A stretch of DNA of 64,000 nucleotides from contig CAVUGU010000028.1 in the NCBI GenBank assembly GCA_963741055.1, forward strand, positions 111,477 through 175,476, read 5' to 3'. A program made the position numbers and the translations under genes. The DNA comes from Bog-756 sp963741055 (GTDB taxonomy: Bacteria > Actinomycetota > Acidimicrobiia > Acidimicrobiales > RAAP-2). This document shows, piece after piece, positions 52,446 to 60,616 of the stretch; the stretch's first letter is position 1; every line of letters starts with the position of its first letter. The notes under the pieces were generated by a model that was not told where the DNA came from, did not search any database, and saw nothing but the letters and a program-made list of their open reading frames with translations.

Positions 52446-53831
52446 GTGGGGACGGGCGCGCCTGAAGGGCTGATCGGGAGGGAGACCAAGGGAGGTCGAC
52501 GGACCCCGGCTCGAGTTTTGACCCCGTGGCTCGTCGCGCTGATCTTCGGCATCGGAGCAGCCCTCCCCGGCCTGGTCGCGACGGCCGGCCCGGCTTCCGC
52601 CGCCGAGCACGCCCGGCCGCAGCCCGCGGTCAGCCAGCAGAACGCGATCCTCGCCGCCGCCGCCTCGCAGGCGGGTGTGCCTTACTGCAACAGCGGGGGC
52701 GGCATCAACGGACCGAGCAACGGCGGAGGGTGCACGGCACCCGGTTTCAACTGCATGAGCTTCGCCCAGTACGCGGTCTACCAGGGCACCGGCGATCTGG
52801 TACCCAGCGGCGGCGGCCAACCGTTCCCGAACGACGGCGAGCAGTTCATCACCAACGAGGCGGATCTGCTCCCGGGTGACGCCGTGTTCTTCGGATCGGG
52901 CACCGACGTGACCCAGTACGTGCATTCGGGGATCTACGCCGGGAACGGAATGGTCTGGGACACCCGATGGACGGGTGACGTCGTCGCGCTCCACTCGATC
53001 GTCTACAACGCACCCGGCGGCAACGGCGAGGGCTACCCGTTCATCGCCGGTGTCCGCTTCTGGAAGGCGCAGCCCGCTCCGGCGGTTGCCAGCAAGTACG
53101 ACCTGGTCGGCGCCGACGGCGGCGTGTTCGCCTTCGGCGGCACCTTCTATGGCTCGCTGCCCGGTCTCGGGATCCACGTCGCGGACATCGCCGGCATCGT
53201 GCCCTCGGCCACCCGCACCGGCTACTACCTGGTCGGTTCCGATGGCGGCGTCTTCGCGTTCGACGCGCCGTTCGTGAACTCCCTCCCCGGCGTCGGGGTG
53301 GCGGTCTCCGACATCGTGGGCATCGTCCCGACCTCGAACGACAGCGGCTACTTCCTCGTCGGCCGCGACGGTGGGGTCTTCAGCTTCAACGCACCCTTCC
53401 TGGGCTCGTTACCGGGGATCGGGATCCACGTCTCCGACATCGTGGGGATCGCCAGGACCTCCGACGACAAGGGCTACTTCCTCGTCGGCTCCGACGGCAG
53501 CGTGTTCGCGTTCGGGGATGCCCGTTGGTCGGGCAATGCGCCGGCGGGCGCCGTCGCGATCACCTCGACACCCGACGGAGGGGGCTACTGGGTGGTCGGT
53601 GCGGATGGGTCGGTGACCACCTTCGGTGACGCGACCAACTTCGGTGACCTCCCCGCACTCGGTGTGACGGTGTCGGACGTCGTGGGCATCGTGCCCTCGG
53701 CGGACGGACTCGGCTATCTGCTGATCGGGCGCGACGGCGGCGTGTTCAGCTTCGGCGACGCCGCGTTCACCGGATCGCTCCCGGGCCTCGGGCTGGAGGT
53801 CGGTGACATCGTCGGCGCGATACCGGGTTGA
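52446..53831 (+). CDS. Secreted NlpC/P60-like protein with C-terminal DGGVF repeats
   Basis: About 460 residues. A basic region and hydrophobic segment (PWLVALIFGIGAALPGLVATAG, cleavage after ASA) form the signal peptide. A cysteine-peptidase-like domain follows: FNCMSFAQYAVYQ carries the candidate nucleophile Cys and YVHSGIYAG the His, as in NlpC/P60 cell-wall hydrolases. From about residue 210 are six repeats of 30-40 residues built on VGxDGGVFxFGxAxFxGSLPGLG-x5-DIVGI, common in surface proteins of this lineage. Start uncertain: GTG 52446, ATG 52389 or TTG 52518. Probably acts in the cell wall. Confidence 0.75.
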   Translation: MGTGAPEGLIGRETKGGRRTPARVLTPWLVALIFGIGAALPGLVATAGPASAAEHARPQPAVSQQNAILAAAASQAGVPYCNSGGGINGPSNGGGCTAPGFNCMSFAQYAVYQGTGDLVPSGGGQPFPNDGEQFITNEADLLPGDAVFFGSGTDVTQYVHSGIYAGNGMVWDTRWTGDVVALHSIVYNAPGGNGEGYPFIAGVRFWKAQPAPAVASKYDLVGADGGVFAFGGTFYGSLPGLGIHVADIAGIVPSATRTGYYLVGSDGGVFAFDAPFVNSLPGVGVAVSDIVGIVPTSNDSGYFLVGRDGGVFSFNAPFLGSLPGIGIHVSDIVGIARTSDDKGYFLVGSDGSVFAFGDARWSGNAPAGAVAITSTPDGGGYWVVGADGSVTTFGDATNFGDLPALGVTVSDVVGIVPSADGLGYLLIGRDGGVFSFGDAAFTGSLPGLGLEVGDIVGAIPG

Positions 53832-54413
53832 TCACCGGGCGACGGAACCGAAGGTCGGCGCACCAACCTCGAGGGGCACCCGGGCGGCTCGGCCCACGAA
53901 GCTGATGGCGTGATACCAGCCGCAGAGGAAGAGCAGGTCGAGCAGATTGGCGTCCGACAGCTCTCCGCTCAACGCAGCCCAGAGGGGGTCATCGATGTCA
54001 CCCGTGTCGTGCAGCGCATCGACCGCTCGGATGAGCAGCCGGTCGCGCCCGTCCTCCCAACAGCCGTCTTCGGCCGACCCGACGGTGAGCGAGGCGACCT
54101 GGTCGCGATCGAGGCCCACCCGTTCGGCGAAGAAGGCCACGTGCACGCCCCACTCGTACTCGCATCCACAGCGCGCACAGGTCCGGTCGATCACGATCTC
54201 GCGGTCCCGCATCGACAGTGACAGGGTTCGGCCGAGCTCGTAGCCACCCCAGGTGCCCATGGCCTCGGTCATCGGCAAGTTTCGGACGAAGGTACGGAAG
54301 AGTGCGATGGGCGGGACTCCCTCCGGCATCATCTTCTGCAGCTGCGCGTCGATGGCCGGGCTGTACGGCGGCTCCAAAGGGACGATTCGGGGAGATACGG
54401 TTTCCGTAACCAT
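53832..54413 (-). CDS. Carboxymuconolactone decarboxylase / AhpD-like protein
   Basis: 193-residue helical protein. SMRDREIVIDRTCARCGCEYEW then GVH contains the Cys pair and Glu/His of the active AhpD/CMD core, so thiol redox or proton-relay chemistry is possible, unlike the related protein at 1080-1619. Starts at ATG 54413, which overlaps the ATG of the divergent HxlR gene on the other strand; both lie between the arms of an inverted repeat. Regulation by that HxlR protein is likely. It converges directly with the NlpC-like gene (stops adjoin). Confidence 0.85.
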   Translation of the reverse strand: MVTETVSPRIVPLEPPYSPAIDAQLQKMMPEGVPPIALFRTFVRNLPMTEAMGTWGGYELGRTLSLSMRDREIVIDRTCARCGCEYEWGVHVAFFAERVGLDRDQVASLTVGSAEDGCWEDGRDRLLIRAVDALHDTGDIDDPLWAALSGELSDANLLDLLFLCGWYHAISFVGRAARVPLEVGAPTFGSVAR

Positions 54414-54438
54414 GGCTCGGCAACCTACGTTACGGAAA
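54401..54438. promoter_or_regulatory. Inverted repeat spanning overlapping divergent starts
   Basis: TTTCCGTAAC (54401-54410) and GTTACGGAAA (54429-54438) are exact 10-base arms, 18 bases apart. The CATG at 54411-54414 between them holds the start codons of both the CMD gene (minus) and the HxlR gene (plus). It probably binds the HxlR protein. Confidence 0.6.
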
Positions 54439-54777
54439 ACGAAACGTCAAGCTGCTCCCCGGCCCGGACGACCGGTACGGGGTTCCACCACCGGGCGACC
54501 CCTTATGGCCGCATTGGACCTCTTGGGCCGGCGGTGGTCGCTTCGGGTGTTGTGGGAGTTGCGTCACGGGCCCCTCGGCGCGCGGGCTCTGCGCACCCGC
54601 TGCGACGACATGTCGCCGAGCGTTCTCTACCAACGCCTCGCCGAGTTGACCGACGCCGGCTTGGTCGAACGAGGGGAAGACCAGCGCTACCAGCTCACCC
54701 AGATCGGCCGGGATCTGGGTGCGGCGCTCGATCCGTTGGACAGCTGGGCGCGGCGTTGGACCAAGGAGACGTCGTAA
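54412..54777 (+). CDS. HxlR family transcriptional regulator
   Basis: 121 residues from ATG 54412, or 90 residues from ATG 54505. The winged helix is ALDLLGRRWSLRVLWELRHG, then ALRTRCDDMSPSVLYQRLAELTDAGLVERG. The first 31 residues are basic and lack family similarity, and the inverted repeat at 54401-54438 lies inside them, so the shorter start may be the real one and the repeat its operator. The canonical N-terminal redox Cys of HypR/QorR-type members is missing. Divergent from the AhpD-like gene. Confidence 0.82.
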   Translation: MARQPTLRKTKRQAAPRPGRPVRGSTTGRPLMAALDLLGRRWSLRVLWELRHGPLGARALRTRCDDMSPSVLYQRLAELTDAGLVERGEDQRYQLTQIGRDLGAALDPLDSWARRWTKETS

Positions 54778-54879
54778 CTTGCCGTCACTTTTCAAGCACT
54801 CGAGCGTCGATCGTGACGCCGTCGGCCTTGGCCTCGGTTTTCTGCACGGGCCGAGTCCGAACGCGGTCGGGATCGGTTC

Positions 54880-55470
54880 GTGACCGGCGGCACAGATGCC
54901 TTTGGCAGAGCACTCGACGGGTTCGAGGGTGTGATCCGGGACGTGAAGGAGCACGAGTGGGCCTTGGTCTCTCCCTGCGATCCGTGGACGGCTCGTGACG
55001 TCGCCGGGCATGTGATCGGTGGGGTCCGCTGGGCCGCCGCCTTGATCGAGGGCTCGGACACCATCGACGCCATCCGGGACGAAGGCTTTTCCGATCCCGG
55101 ATCGCTCGCCGGTCCCGCTCCTGTGGCTGCCTGGATCGCCGGCCGATCGGAGCTCCGGGAAGCCGTCGACAGGGCGGGGCCGGAGAAGGTCCTCTCCTGG
55201 CCCTTCGGCGAACAGACCGTCGACACCGGTCTCGAGTGGTTCTCGCTCGAAGTACTCGTCCACACCTGGGACCTGGCCAGCGCCAAAGGCAGCGACGTTC
55301 GGATGGATCCCACGCTCGTCCACGAGCACCTGGTTCGTCTCGAGCCGCTCGGGCGCTATCTCCGGGGACCCGGCATGTACGGACCGGAGCTCGACGTCCC
55401 GGCCGGCGCCGACGAACAGGACCAGCTGCTCGCGTTTCTCGGCAGACGACCGGCCTTGCACGAGCGGTGA
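54880..55470 (+). CDS. TIGR03086-type / maleylpyruvate-isomerase-like DinB protein
   Basis: 196 residues. VIRDVKEHEWALVSPCDPWTARDVAGHVIGGVRW is the N-terminal MPI helix pair with the metal His, and FSLEVLVHTWDLASAKG the second His motif. This group of actinobacterial metal-binding proteins (TIGR03086) is thought to use mycothiol or similar thiols. Starts at GTG 54880. It is about 100 bases after the HxlR gene in the same direction. Reaction unknown. Confidence 0.83.
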   Translation: MTGGTDAFGRALDGFEGVIRDVKEHEWALVSPCDPWTARDVAGHVIGGVRWAAALIEGSDTIDAIRDEGFSDPGSLAGPAPVAAWIAGRSELREAVDRAGPEKVLSWPFGEQTVDTGLEWFSLEVLVHTWDLASAKGSDVRMDPTLVHEHLVRLEPLGRYLRGPGMYGPELDVPAGADEQDQLLAFLGRRPALHER

Positions 55471-55508
55471 AGACTTCGGCAGGTCGACCGGAGCGATCGG
55501 CTCCTACG

Positions 55509-56177
55509 ATGCGCGGAGTGAGCGACGGCTACTGGAGGAGCGCGGCGGAGGACGCCGCCATGCAGGACGAGCACGGCTTCATCTGGCTGGCGATCCTCGA
55601 CACCGTCGCGGAGGACCTTCGCGGCAAGAAGGTGCTCGACGCCGGGTGCAACCAGGGCGGGTTCCTTCGATTGCTGGTCGACGCACACCAGATCCTCGAA
55701 GGGTGGGGCTTCGACCCGGCGGCCCGCGCCATCGAGGACGCCCGGCGCCTCGCCGGCGACCGTCCCCTCACCTTCGAGGTCGGGGACACCGTGCCGCCCG
55801 GGTGGGCCGGCTTCGAGATGGCCTTCAGCCACGAGGTCTTGTACCTGGTGCGGGATCTCGCCGCCCACGCCAAGGCGATGTTCGAGGCGATCGAGCCCGG
55901 CGCCTCCTACTACGCAACCATCGGAGTGCACGACCGCAGTCCGATCATGGCCGAATGGCACGCCGCCAACGCGGCTTCGCTCGACCTACCGCCGATCAAC
56001 AACCTCGACGACGTGGCAGAGCTCTTCGAGGCGACCGGGTTCACCGTCTCGCTGGCCGAGCTCCGCTTCCGGTTCGTGCCGGCGTCCGTCCACCGCGCGA
56101 ACGTGCCGCTCCTCGACTGGTTCGACTACTACCGCCGGGACAAGGTCCTGCTTCGTTTCACCCGTCCGGCCCGATAG
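55509..56177 (+). CDS. SAM-dependent methyltransferase
   Basis: 222 residues, Rossmann-like methyltransferase: KKVLDAGCNQGGFLRLL is AdoMet motif I, GFDPAARAIEDAR the acidic motif II and MAFSHEVLYLVRDLAAH motif IV-V. A C-terminal beta-rich part (FRFVPASVHRANVPLLDWFDYY) probably forms the acceptor site; the acceptor is unknown. ATG 55509; GTG 55518 nine bases later is an alternative. Converges with the DHA2 gene, with 52 bases between stops. Confidence 0.85.
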   Translation: MRGVSDGYWRSAAEDAAMQDEHGFIWLAILDTVAEDLRGKKVLDAGCNQGGFLRLLVDAHQILEGWGFDPAARAIEDARRLAGDRPLTFEVGDTVPPGWAGFEMAFSHEVLYLVRDLAAHAKAMFEAIEPGASYYATIGVHDRSPIMAEWHAANAASLDLPPINNLDDVAELFEATGFTVSLAELRFRFVPASVHRANVPLLDWFDYYRRDKVLLRFTRPAR

Positions 56178-56229
56178 TCGCGGCGACCTCCTCGCCGGGT
56201 GTCATTGCGACCGATCGTTCCCCCGATCT

Positions 56230-57801
56230 CTACGATCGTGAGGTGCCGGCGCTCGCCAGGTCCTCGGAGGTGCGGTCCGGCTCCGGAGTCGGCGCGTGGG
56301 TTGCGACGAAGTCCTGCGACCGGATGAGCAACGTCGAACAGAGTGCTCCGACCAGGGCCAGGGCGGCGCTCACGTAGAAGAGGTCGTTCAAGGCCCCTGC
56401 GAAGGCCGTGTGGAGTCCTGCGACAAGTGGCCCCCGGAGATTCGGCGGGGTGGACGCCACCACCGGTCCGATTGCGCCCTGCTTGAGCGCGGTCACGAGC
56501 TCGGGGGCCTTGGACGCCAGCGCCGGCTGACCGGCCAACGCCGAGGTGAGGCCGCGCCCCAGCGCCGCGGTGAAGATCGATCCGTACGTCGCGATCGCGA
56601 CCGCGATCCCGATCTGGCGGAAGGTCGTGTTCACCCCGGAAGCCATGCCGGAACGCTCGGGAGTCACGACGCCCACGGCGGTTGACGCGAGCGGCGGGTT
56701 GACGAGACCGCTCCCGATTCCGCCGATGATGAAGCCCGGCACCAGGTGTGTCCACGACGTGGCGCCGTCGAGTCCAGCCATCGTGATGAGGGCAATGCCG
56801 ACGAGGAAGAGCCCGGGCCCGATCAGCCACCGCACGGGGACGTGGCTGGAGAGCCGGCCGGAGATGGTCGCGCTGACGAACATCGCGCCGCTGATGATCG
56901 CGATGCGGACCCCGGCGCCCAGTGCCGAGTACCCGAGGTCGTCTTGAAGATAGAGGACGAGGTACACGAGCATCGCGAAGAGCGAACCGTTCATCGCGAA
57001 GGCGGCGATGGAGCCGCCGAGGAAGGTCGGGATCTTGAAGAGCGAGAGATCGAACATCGGGTGCTTCACTCTGAGCTCGACGACGACGAAGGCAACGAGG
57101 AACACGACACCGAGCGTGAGCGAGGCGGCGACTCCTGGGTCGCTCCAGGACATTTCGCCGGCGCGGATGAGGCCGTAGACGAGGCCGACCAGCCCAGCCG
57201 TCAACGTCACGAAGCCGGCCCAGTCCGGCCGCGATGCCTGAGGGCGCTTCGACTCGTCGAGCTGCCAGAGCGAGATCGCAATCGCCGCGATTCCGACGGG
57301 GATGTTGACCAAGAAGATTCCCCGCCAACTGATGCCGGTGGTGATGATTCCGCCGAGTATCGGTCCGAGCGCCGTCGAGATCCCTGTGATGGCACCCCAG
57401 ACTCCGAAGGCAACGCCCCGTTCGCGGCCGTGGAACGTCTGGGCGAGCAGTGCGAGAGAGGTTGCGAACAAGATGGCTCCGCCGACTCCTTGAAGGGCTC
57501 TCGAGAGGATCAGCATCAGGGGAGACTGCGCCAATCCGCACAGCAGCGATCCTCCGGTGAAGATCACCAGGCCGATCACGAACAGGAGTCGCCGACCGTA
57601 CCGGTCGGCGAGAATCCCCGCGGTGAGGAGAAGCGACGCAAGGGTCAGCGCGTACGCGTCGACGACCCACTGCACGTCGGCGAACGTCGTGTGGAGACCG
57701 GTCTGGATGTCGGGGAGAGCGACGACGACGATGGTCACGTCGAGCAGCAACATGAAGGTGCCGGCGCAGACCACCAGCAGGACCCACCATTTCTTCGCCA
57801 T
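56230..57801 (-). CDS. DHA2 family MFS transporter
   Basis: 523 residues, intact. VVCAGTFMLLLDVTIVVVALPD is helix 1, AGILADRYGRRLLFVIG motif A and RALQGVGGAILFATSLALLA motif C. Fourteen helices. ATG 57801 has GGGAGG upstream. The promoter at 57842-57871 overlaps a TetR-type palindrome, and the divergent tetR gene is adjacent, so induction by the exported compound via TetR is expected. Confidence 0.92.
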   Translation of the reverse strand: MAKKWWVLLVVCAGTFMLLLDVTIVVVALPDIQTGLHTTFADVQWVVDAYALTLASLLLTAGILADRYGRRLLFVIGLVIFTGGSLLCGLAQSPLMLILSRALQGVGGAILFATSLALLAQTFHGRERGVAFGVWGAITGISTALGPILGGIITTGISWRGIFLVNIPVGIAAIAISLWQLDESKRPQASRPDWAGFVTLTAGLVGLVYGLIRAGEMSWSDPGVAASLTLGVVFLVAFVVVELRVKHPMFDLSLFKIPTFLGGSIAAFAMNGSLFAMLVYLVLYLQDDLGYSALGAGVRIAIISGAMFVSATISGRLSSHVPVRWLIGPGLFLVGIALITMAGLDGATSWTHLVPGFIIGGIGSGLVNPPLASTAVGVVTPERSGMASGVNTTFRQIGIAVAIATYGSIFTAALGRGLTSALAGQPALASKAPELVTALKQGAIGPVVASTPPNLRGPLVAGLHTAFAGALNDLFYVSAALALVGALCSTLLIRSQDFVATHAPTPEPDRTSEDLASAGTSRS

Positions 57802-57841
57802 CGTCAGGACCTCCCGTGGGCTGGCGGCACCGAGACCCTTT

Positions 57842-57871
57842 ACCCTAATGGAATGACTGACGGTCAGTCAA
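57842..57871 (-). promoter_or_regulatory. Promoter of the DHA2 gene overlapping a TetR operator
   Basis: On the minus strand TTGACT (57871-57866) and TAGGGT (57847-57842) are 18 bases apart, a usable -35/-10 pair 40 bases upstream of the transporter ATG. The -35 lies within the palindrome at 57854-57870. Confidence 0.5.
57854..57870. promoter_or_regulatory. TetR-type operator palindrome
   Basis: TGACTGA-cgg-TCAGTCA is a perfect 7+3+7 palindrome, close to the general TetR-family operator shape. It lies between the divergent DHA2 and tetR genes and covers the DHA2 -35 element. It also argues that tetR begins at ATG 57886, not at ATG 57853, which lies inside the site. Confidence 0.7.
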
Positions 57872-57885
57872 TAGACTGGGGGACG

Positions 57886-58476
57886 ATGACGAGGGCGAGA
57901 CCGGCCGAGGAACGCAGGGAGGATCTCTTGGCCGCGGCTCGCACGCTGTTCGTCGCTCAAGGGATCTCCGGGACGACGCTCGGGGAGATCACTGCCGCGG
58001 CCGGCGTCTCGAAGGGGTTGTTCTACCTGTACTTCTCATCGAAAGAAGATCTGGTCCTCGCGATGAAAGAGCAGTTCTCTTCGAAGTTCGCGACGGACAT
58101 GCAGCGCGCGATCTCCGACGCCGATGAGTGGGCCGCAAAACTCGACGCCAGCGTCGAGGTGCTCTTCGACGACTTCCGCGCCCTCAACGAGCTCCACGTC
58201 GTGCTCTTCCATCACGAGGACCCAGAAGCACCCGCGCGGCTCACCGAGGGAAACCGAGCCGTCGTCGTCCTACGCGAACTTCTGGAAGAAGGCACCGCTG
58301 CCGGTGCCTACCGTGTGGAGGATCCCGAGACGACCGCGATCCTTCTCTTCCACGCAATCCACGCGTTCGATCCTGAGCCCCACGGCTACCTGGTACCGGG
58401 GGACGACGCGATCCTCCGTGCCGCGAAGCACCTGTTTCGAAGGGTGGCCGGTGTGAAGACGGAGGACCGGGCCTGA
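57886..58476 (+). CDS. TetR family transcriptional regulator
   Basis: 196 residues. The helix-turn-helix is RREDLLAAARTLFVAQGISGTTLGEITAAAGVSKGLFYLYFSSKEDLVLAM, a textbook TetR_N. The C-terminal ligand domain is helical, ending VKTEDRA. ATG 57886 is preferred because ATG 57853 falls in the operator; GGGGGA lies just upstream. Divergent from the DHA2 pump, the classical arrangement for a drug-responsive repressor. Confidence 0.9.
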   Translation: MTRARPAEERREDLLAAARTLFVAQGISGTTLGEITAAAGVSKGLFYLYFSSKEDLVLAMKEQFSSKFATDMQRAISDADEWAAKLDASVEVLFDDFRALNELHVVLFHHEDPEAPARLTEGNRAVVVLRELLEEGTAAGAYRVEDPETTAILLFHAIHAFDPEPHGYLVPGDDAILRAAKHLFRRVAGVKTEDRA

Positions 58477-58864
58477 GACTGGGTGCGATTCGAGCACGAG
58501 GTGCTCGGACGTCAGGGGGTCGCTATTGGACTCCGCGGTACTTCCGTGTCCTCCCTCGTGTTGGATGTCGTTGACGAGTTTGCGCGTCCGCTGACCAGGA
58601 CCCACCGCTCTCGCGCCGTGCGCGATTCATGCGCGGGTGAACGGAAACCAGGGCGAAGGCACCGGTAAGCAGGGCGAAGGCCCCGGTAAGCAGGGCGAGA
58701 ACACGCGACGACACCGCTAGCCTGACTCTGGATCTGGACCGGGCATGCCTTGGTGCCCCAAGCAACCGAAAGGGGCTTGCAGCGATTCACACCGCGGATG
58801 CCCTGAGCTCGAGTCCCCCAGCGCACCGCCTCCGCACTTCGTCGATGTCGACACGGAGGGTCCG
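58477..58864. other. 388-base gap between tetR and the sixth DHA2 gene
   Basis: No gene supported here. It holds a perfect hairpin CGAGCAC-gag-GTGCTCG at 58491-58507, 15 bases after the tetR stop and a possible terminator, and a 21-bp tandem repeat at 58649-58699. The promoter of the downstream transporter should be in the right part, but I could not place it. Confidence 0.5.
58649..58699. repeat. 21-bp tandem repeat, about 2.4 copies
   Basis: CAGGGCGAAGGCACCGGTAA plus G (58649-58669) is followed by a copy with one A-to-C change (58670-58690) and the first nine bases of a third. ACCGG/CCCGG plus TAAG gives each unit a short palindromic centre. Function unknown; possibly a binding-site array or slippage product. 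Confidence 0.65.
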
Positions 58865-60426
58865 ATGACCACGTTGATGACCATGGAGCACGAGGCCGAG
58901 AGTGGCACCCCGGTTGACACCGGCAACTACAGCCGGCGGTGGTGGATTCTCGGTGTGCTCGGGATCGCCCAGCTGATGGTGATCCTCGACAGCACCATCG
59001 TGAACATTGCGCTTCCCACCGCTCAACACGATCTGAACTTCTCCAATGCCGACCGCCAGTGGATCGTCACGGCGTATGCACTCGCCTTCGGCAGCCTGCT
59101 CCTCCTCGGCGGCCGCATCGGGGACATGGTGGGACGAAAGCGAGCTCTCGTCATCGGACTCGTCGGCTTTGCCGCGGCCTCCGCCATCGGCGGGGCGTCC
59201 GTCAACTTCGCGATGTTGGTCATCGCCCGCACGGTGCAGGGCGCGTTCGGCGCTCTGCTCGCGCCCTCGGTGCTGGCCCTCCTGACCACCACCTTCACCG
59301 ATCCGGACGAGCGCGGGCGGGCCTTTGGGGTCTACGGGGCCATCGCCGGCGCAGGCGGCGCGCTCGGGACTCCTGCTCGGCGGCATTCTGACCTCGTACA
59401 CCTCGTGGCGGTGGACGCTGTTCGTCAACCTCGTGTTTGCCGCCATCGCGATAGTCGGCGCTCTACTGCTACTGGCCCGCGACGAGGGAGCTGACCACGA
59501 CCCGCTGGACCTGCCAGGGCCTCTTCTTGGTGGCCGGCGGACTGTTCTGCGTCGTTTTCGGTTTCTCCCACGCGGACACGACGGCCTGGAGCGATCCCTA
59601 CACGATCGGGTTCCTCGTGGTCGGAGTCGTCCTCCTTCTCGCATTTGCATCTTTAGAGCCCCGGACGAAGTATCCGCTGCTTCCACCCCGGGTCGTGCGT
59701 AACCGAACCAGAAGCGGATCCCTGCTGGCCATGCTGTTCGCCAGCGTCGGGCTCTTTGGCGTGTTCTTGTTCTTGACCTATTACCTGCAGGGCACCTTGG
59801 GGTTCAGCCCGGTGAAGACAGGAGTGGCGTTCCTCCCTCTGGTGGCCGCGTTGGCGGCGACGGCTCAAGTGTCCAATCGCATCCTGTTGCCGCGCATTGG
59901 GCCCAAGCCCATCGTGCCGATTGGATTGCTCGTCTCGGCTGCCGCGATGTTCGGACTGCACCTGGTCAGCTTGCACTCCTCCTACACCACCCACGTGCTG
60001 CCCTATCTCCTCCTGCTCGGAATCGGTTTCGGACTGAGCGTGGCTCCAGCGTTCAGCACCGGCACCCTCGGACTCGCACCCCAGGACGCCGGTGTTGGAT
60101 CGGCCACCCTCAACACCGCGCAGCAGGTCGGGGGATCCATCGGGACATCGCTACTCAACACCCTGGCCGCTGGTGCAGCCACGTCGTACCTCGTCGGACG
60201 GAGACTCACCCCGGCAAATCTCGAGGGCGCGCTACTACACAGCTACTCGACGGCGTTCCTGTGGTCAGCCTTGATCTTCGTTGCCGGCGCGGTGGTTGCC
60301 GGCTTGGTCCTCCAGTCGGGCACTCTGGCGACGCTGGCCGCCGAGAGCCCGACCACGAAGGTGGACAGGCCAGTCGAGGAACCATCTCGAACACACACTT
60401 GCCGAGTGCGGGTGGCTTGTCGGTGA
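58865..60426 (+). CDS. DHA2 family MFS transporter (two frameshifts)
   Basis: EmrB/QacA-type exporter in three frames. From ATG 58865 (GGAGGG upstream): LGIAQLMVILDSTIVNIALP, GGRIGDMVGRKRALVIG, RTVQGAFGALLAPSVLALL. After about 59370: GGILTSYTSWRWTLFVNLVF. After about 59520: FLVAGGLFCVVFGFSHADTT, GFSPVKTGVAFLPLVAALAA and the remainder. The 1562-base locus is not divisible by three. The last 25 residues are basic and atypical. No adjacent regulator, although tetR lies upstream in the same direction. Codon choice is slightly less GC-extreme than in the first half of the window. Confidence 0.83.
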
Positions 60427-60616
60427 GGCACCTGCGCTGCGAGCTTCGACAAGCGGACCGTTTTGACGGCTGTTCGAACCCCGCGTCGAGTCTCCCTGGT
60501 CTGTGCGGAGAACCCAGCCTGTCCAGGGACGACGAGCAGATTACGGATGTCCGATCGAGATCGTCCGCTCGCTTCTGAAGAATGGGGCAACCTCACCGAA
60601 GGAGGGAGACCATCCA

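Noticed and set aside
58649..58699. CRISPR-like repeats
   Set aside because: The units are tandem without spacers and only about 2.4 copies; no cas genes.
60465..60485. GTTCGAACCCC resembling a tRNA T-arm
   Set aside because: Flanking sequence does not fold to a cloverleaf and no matching acceptor stem is visible.
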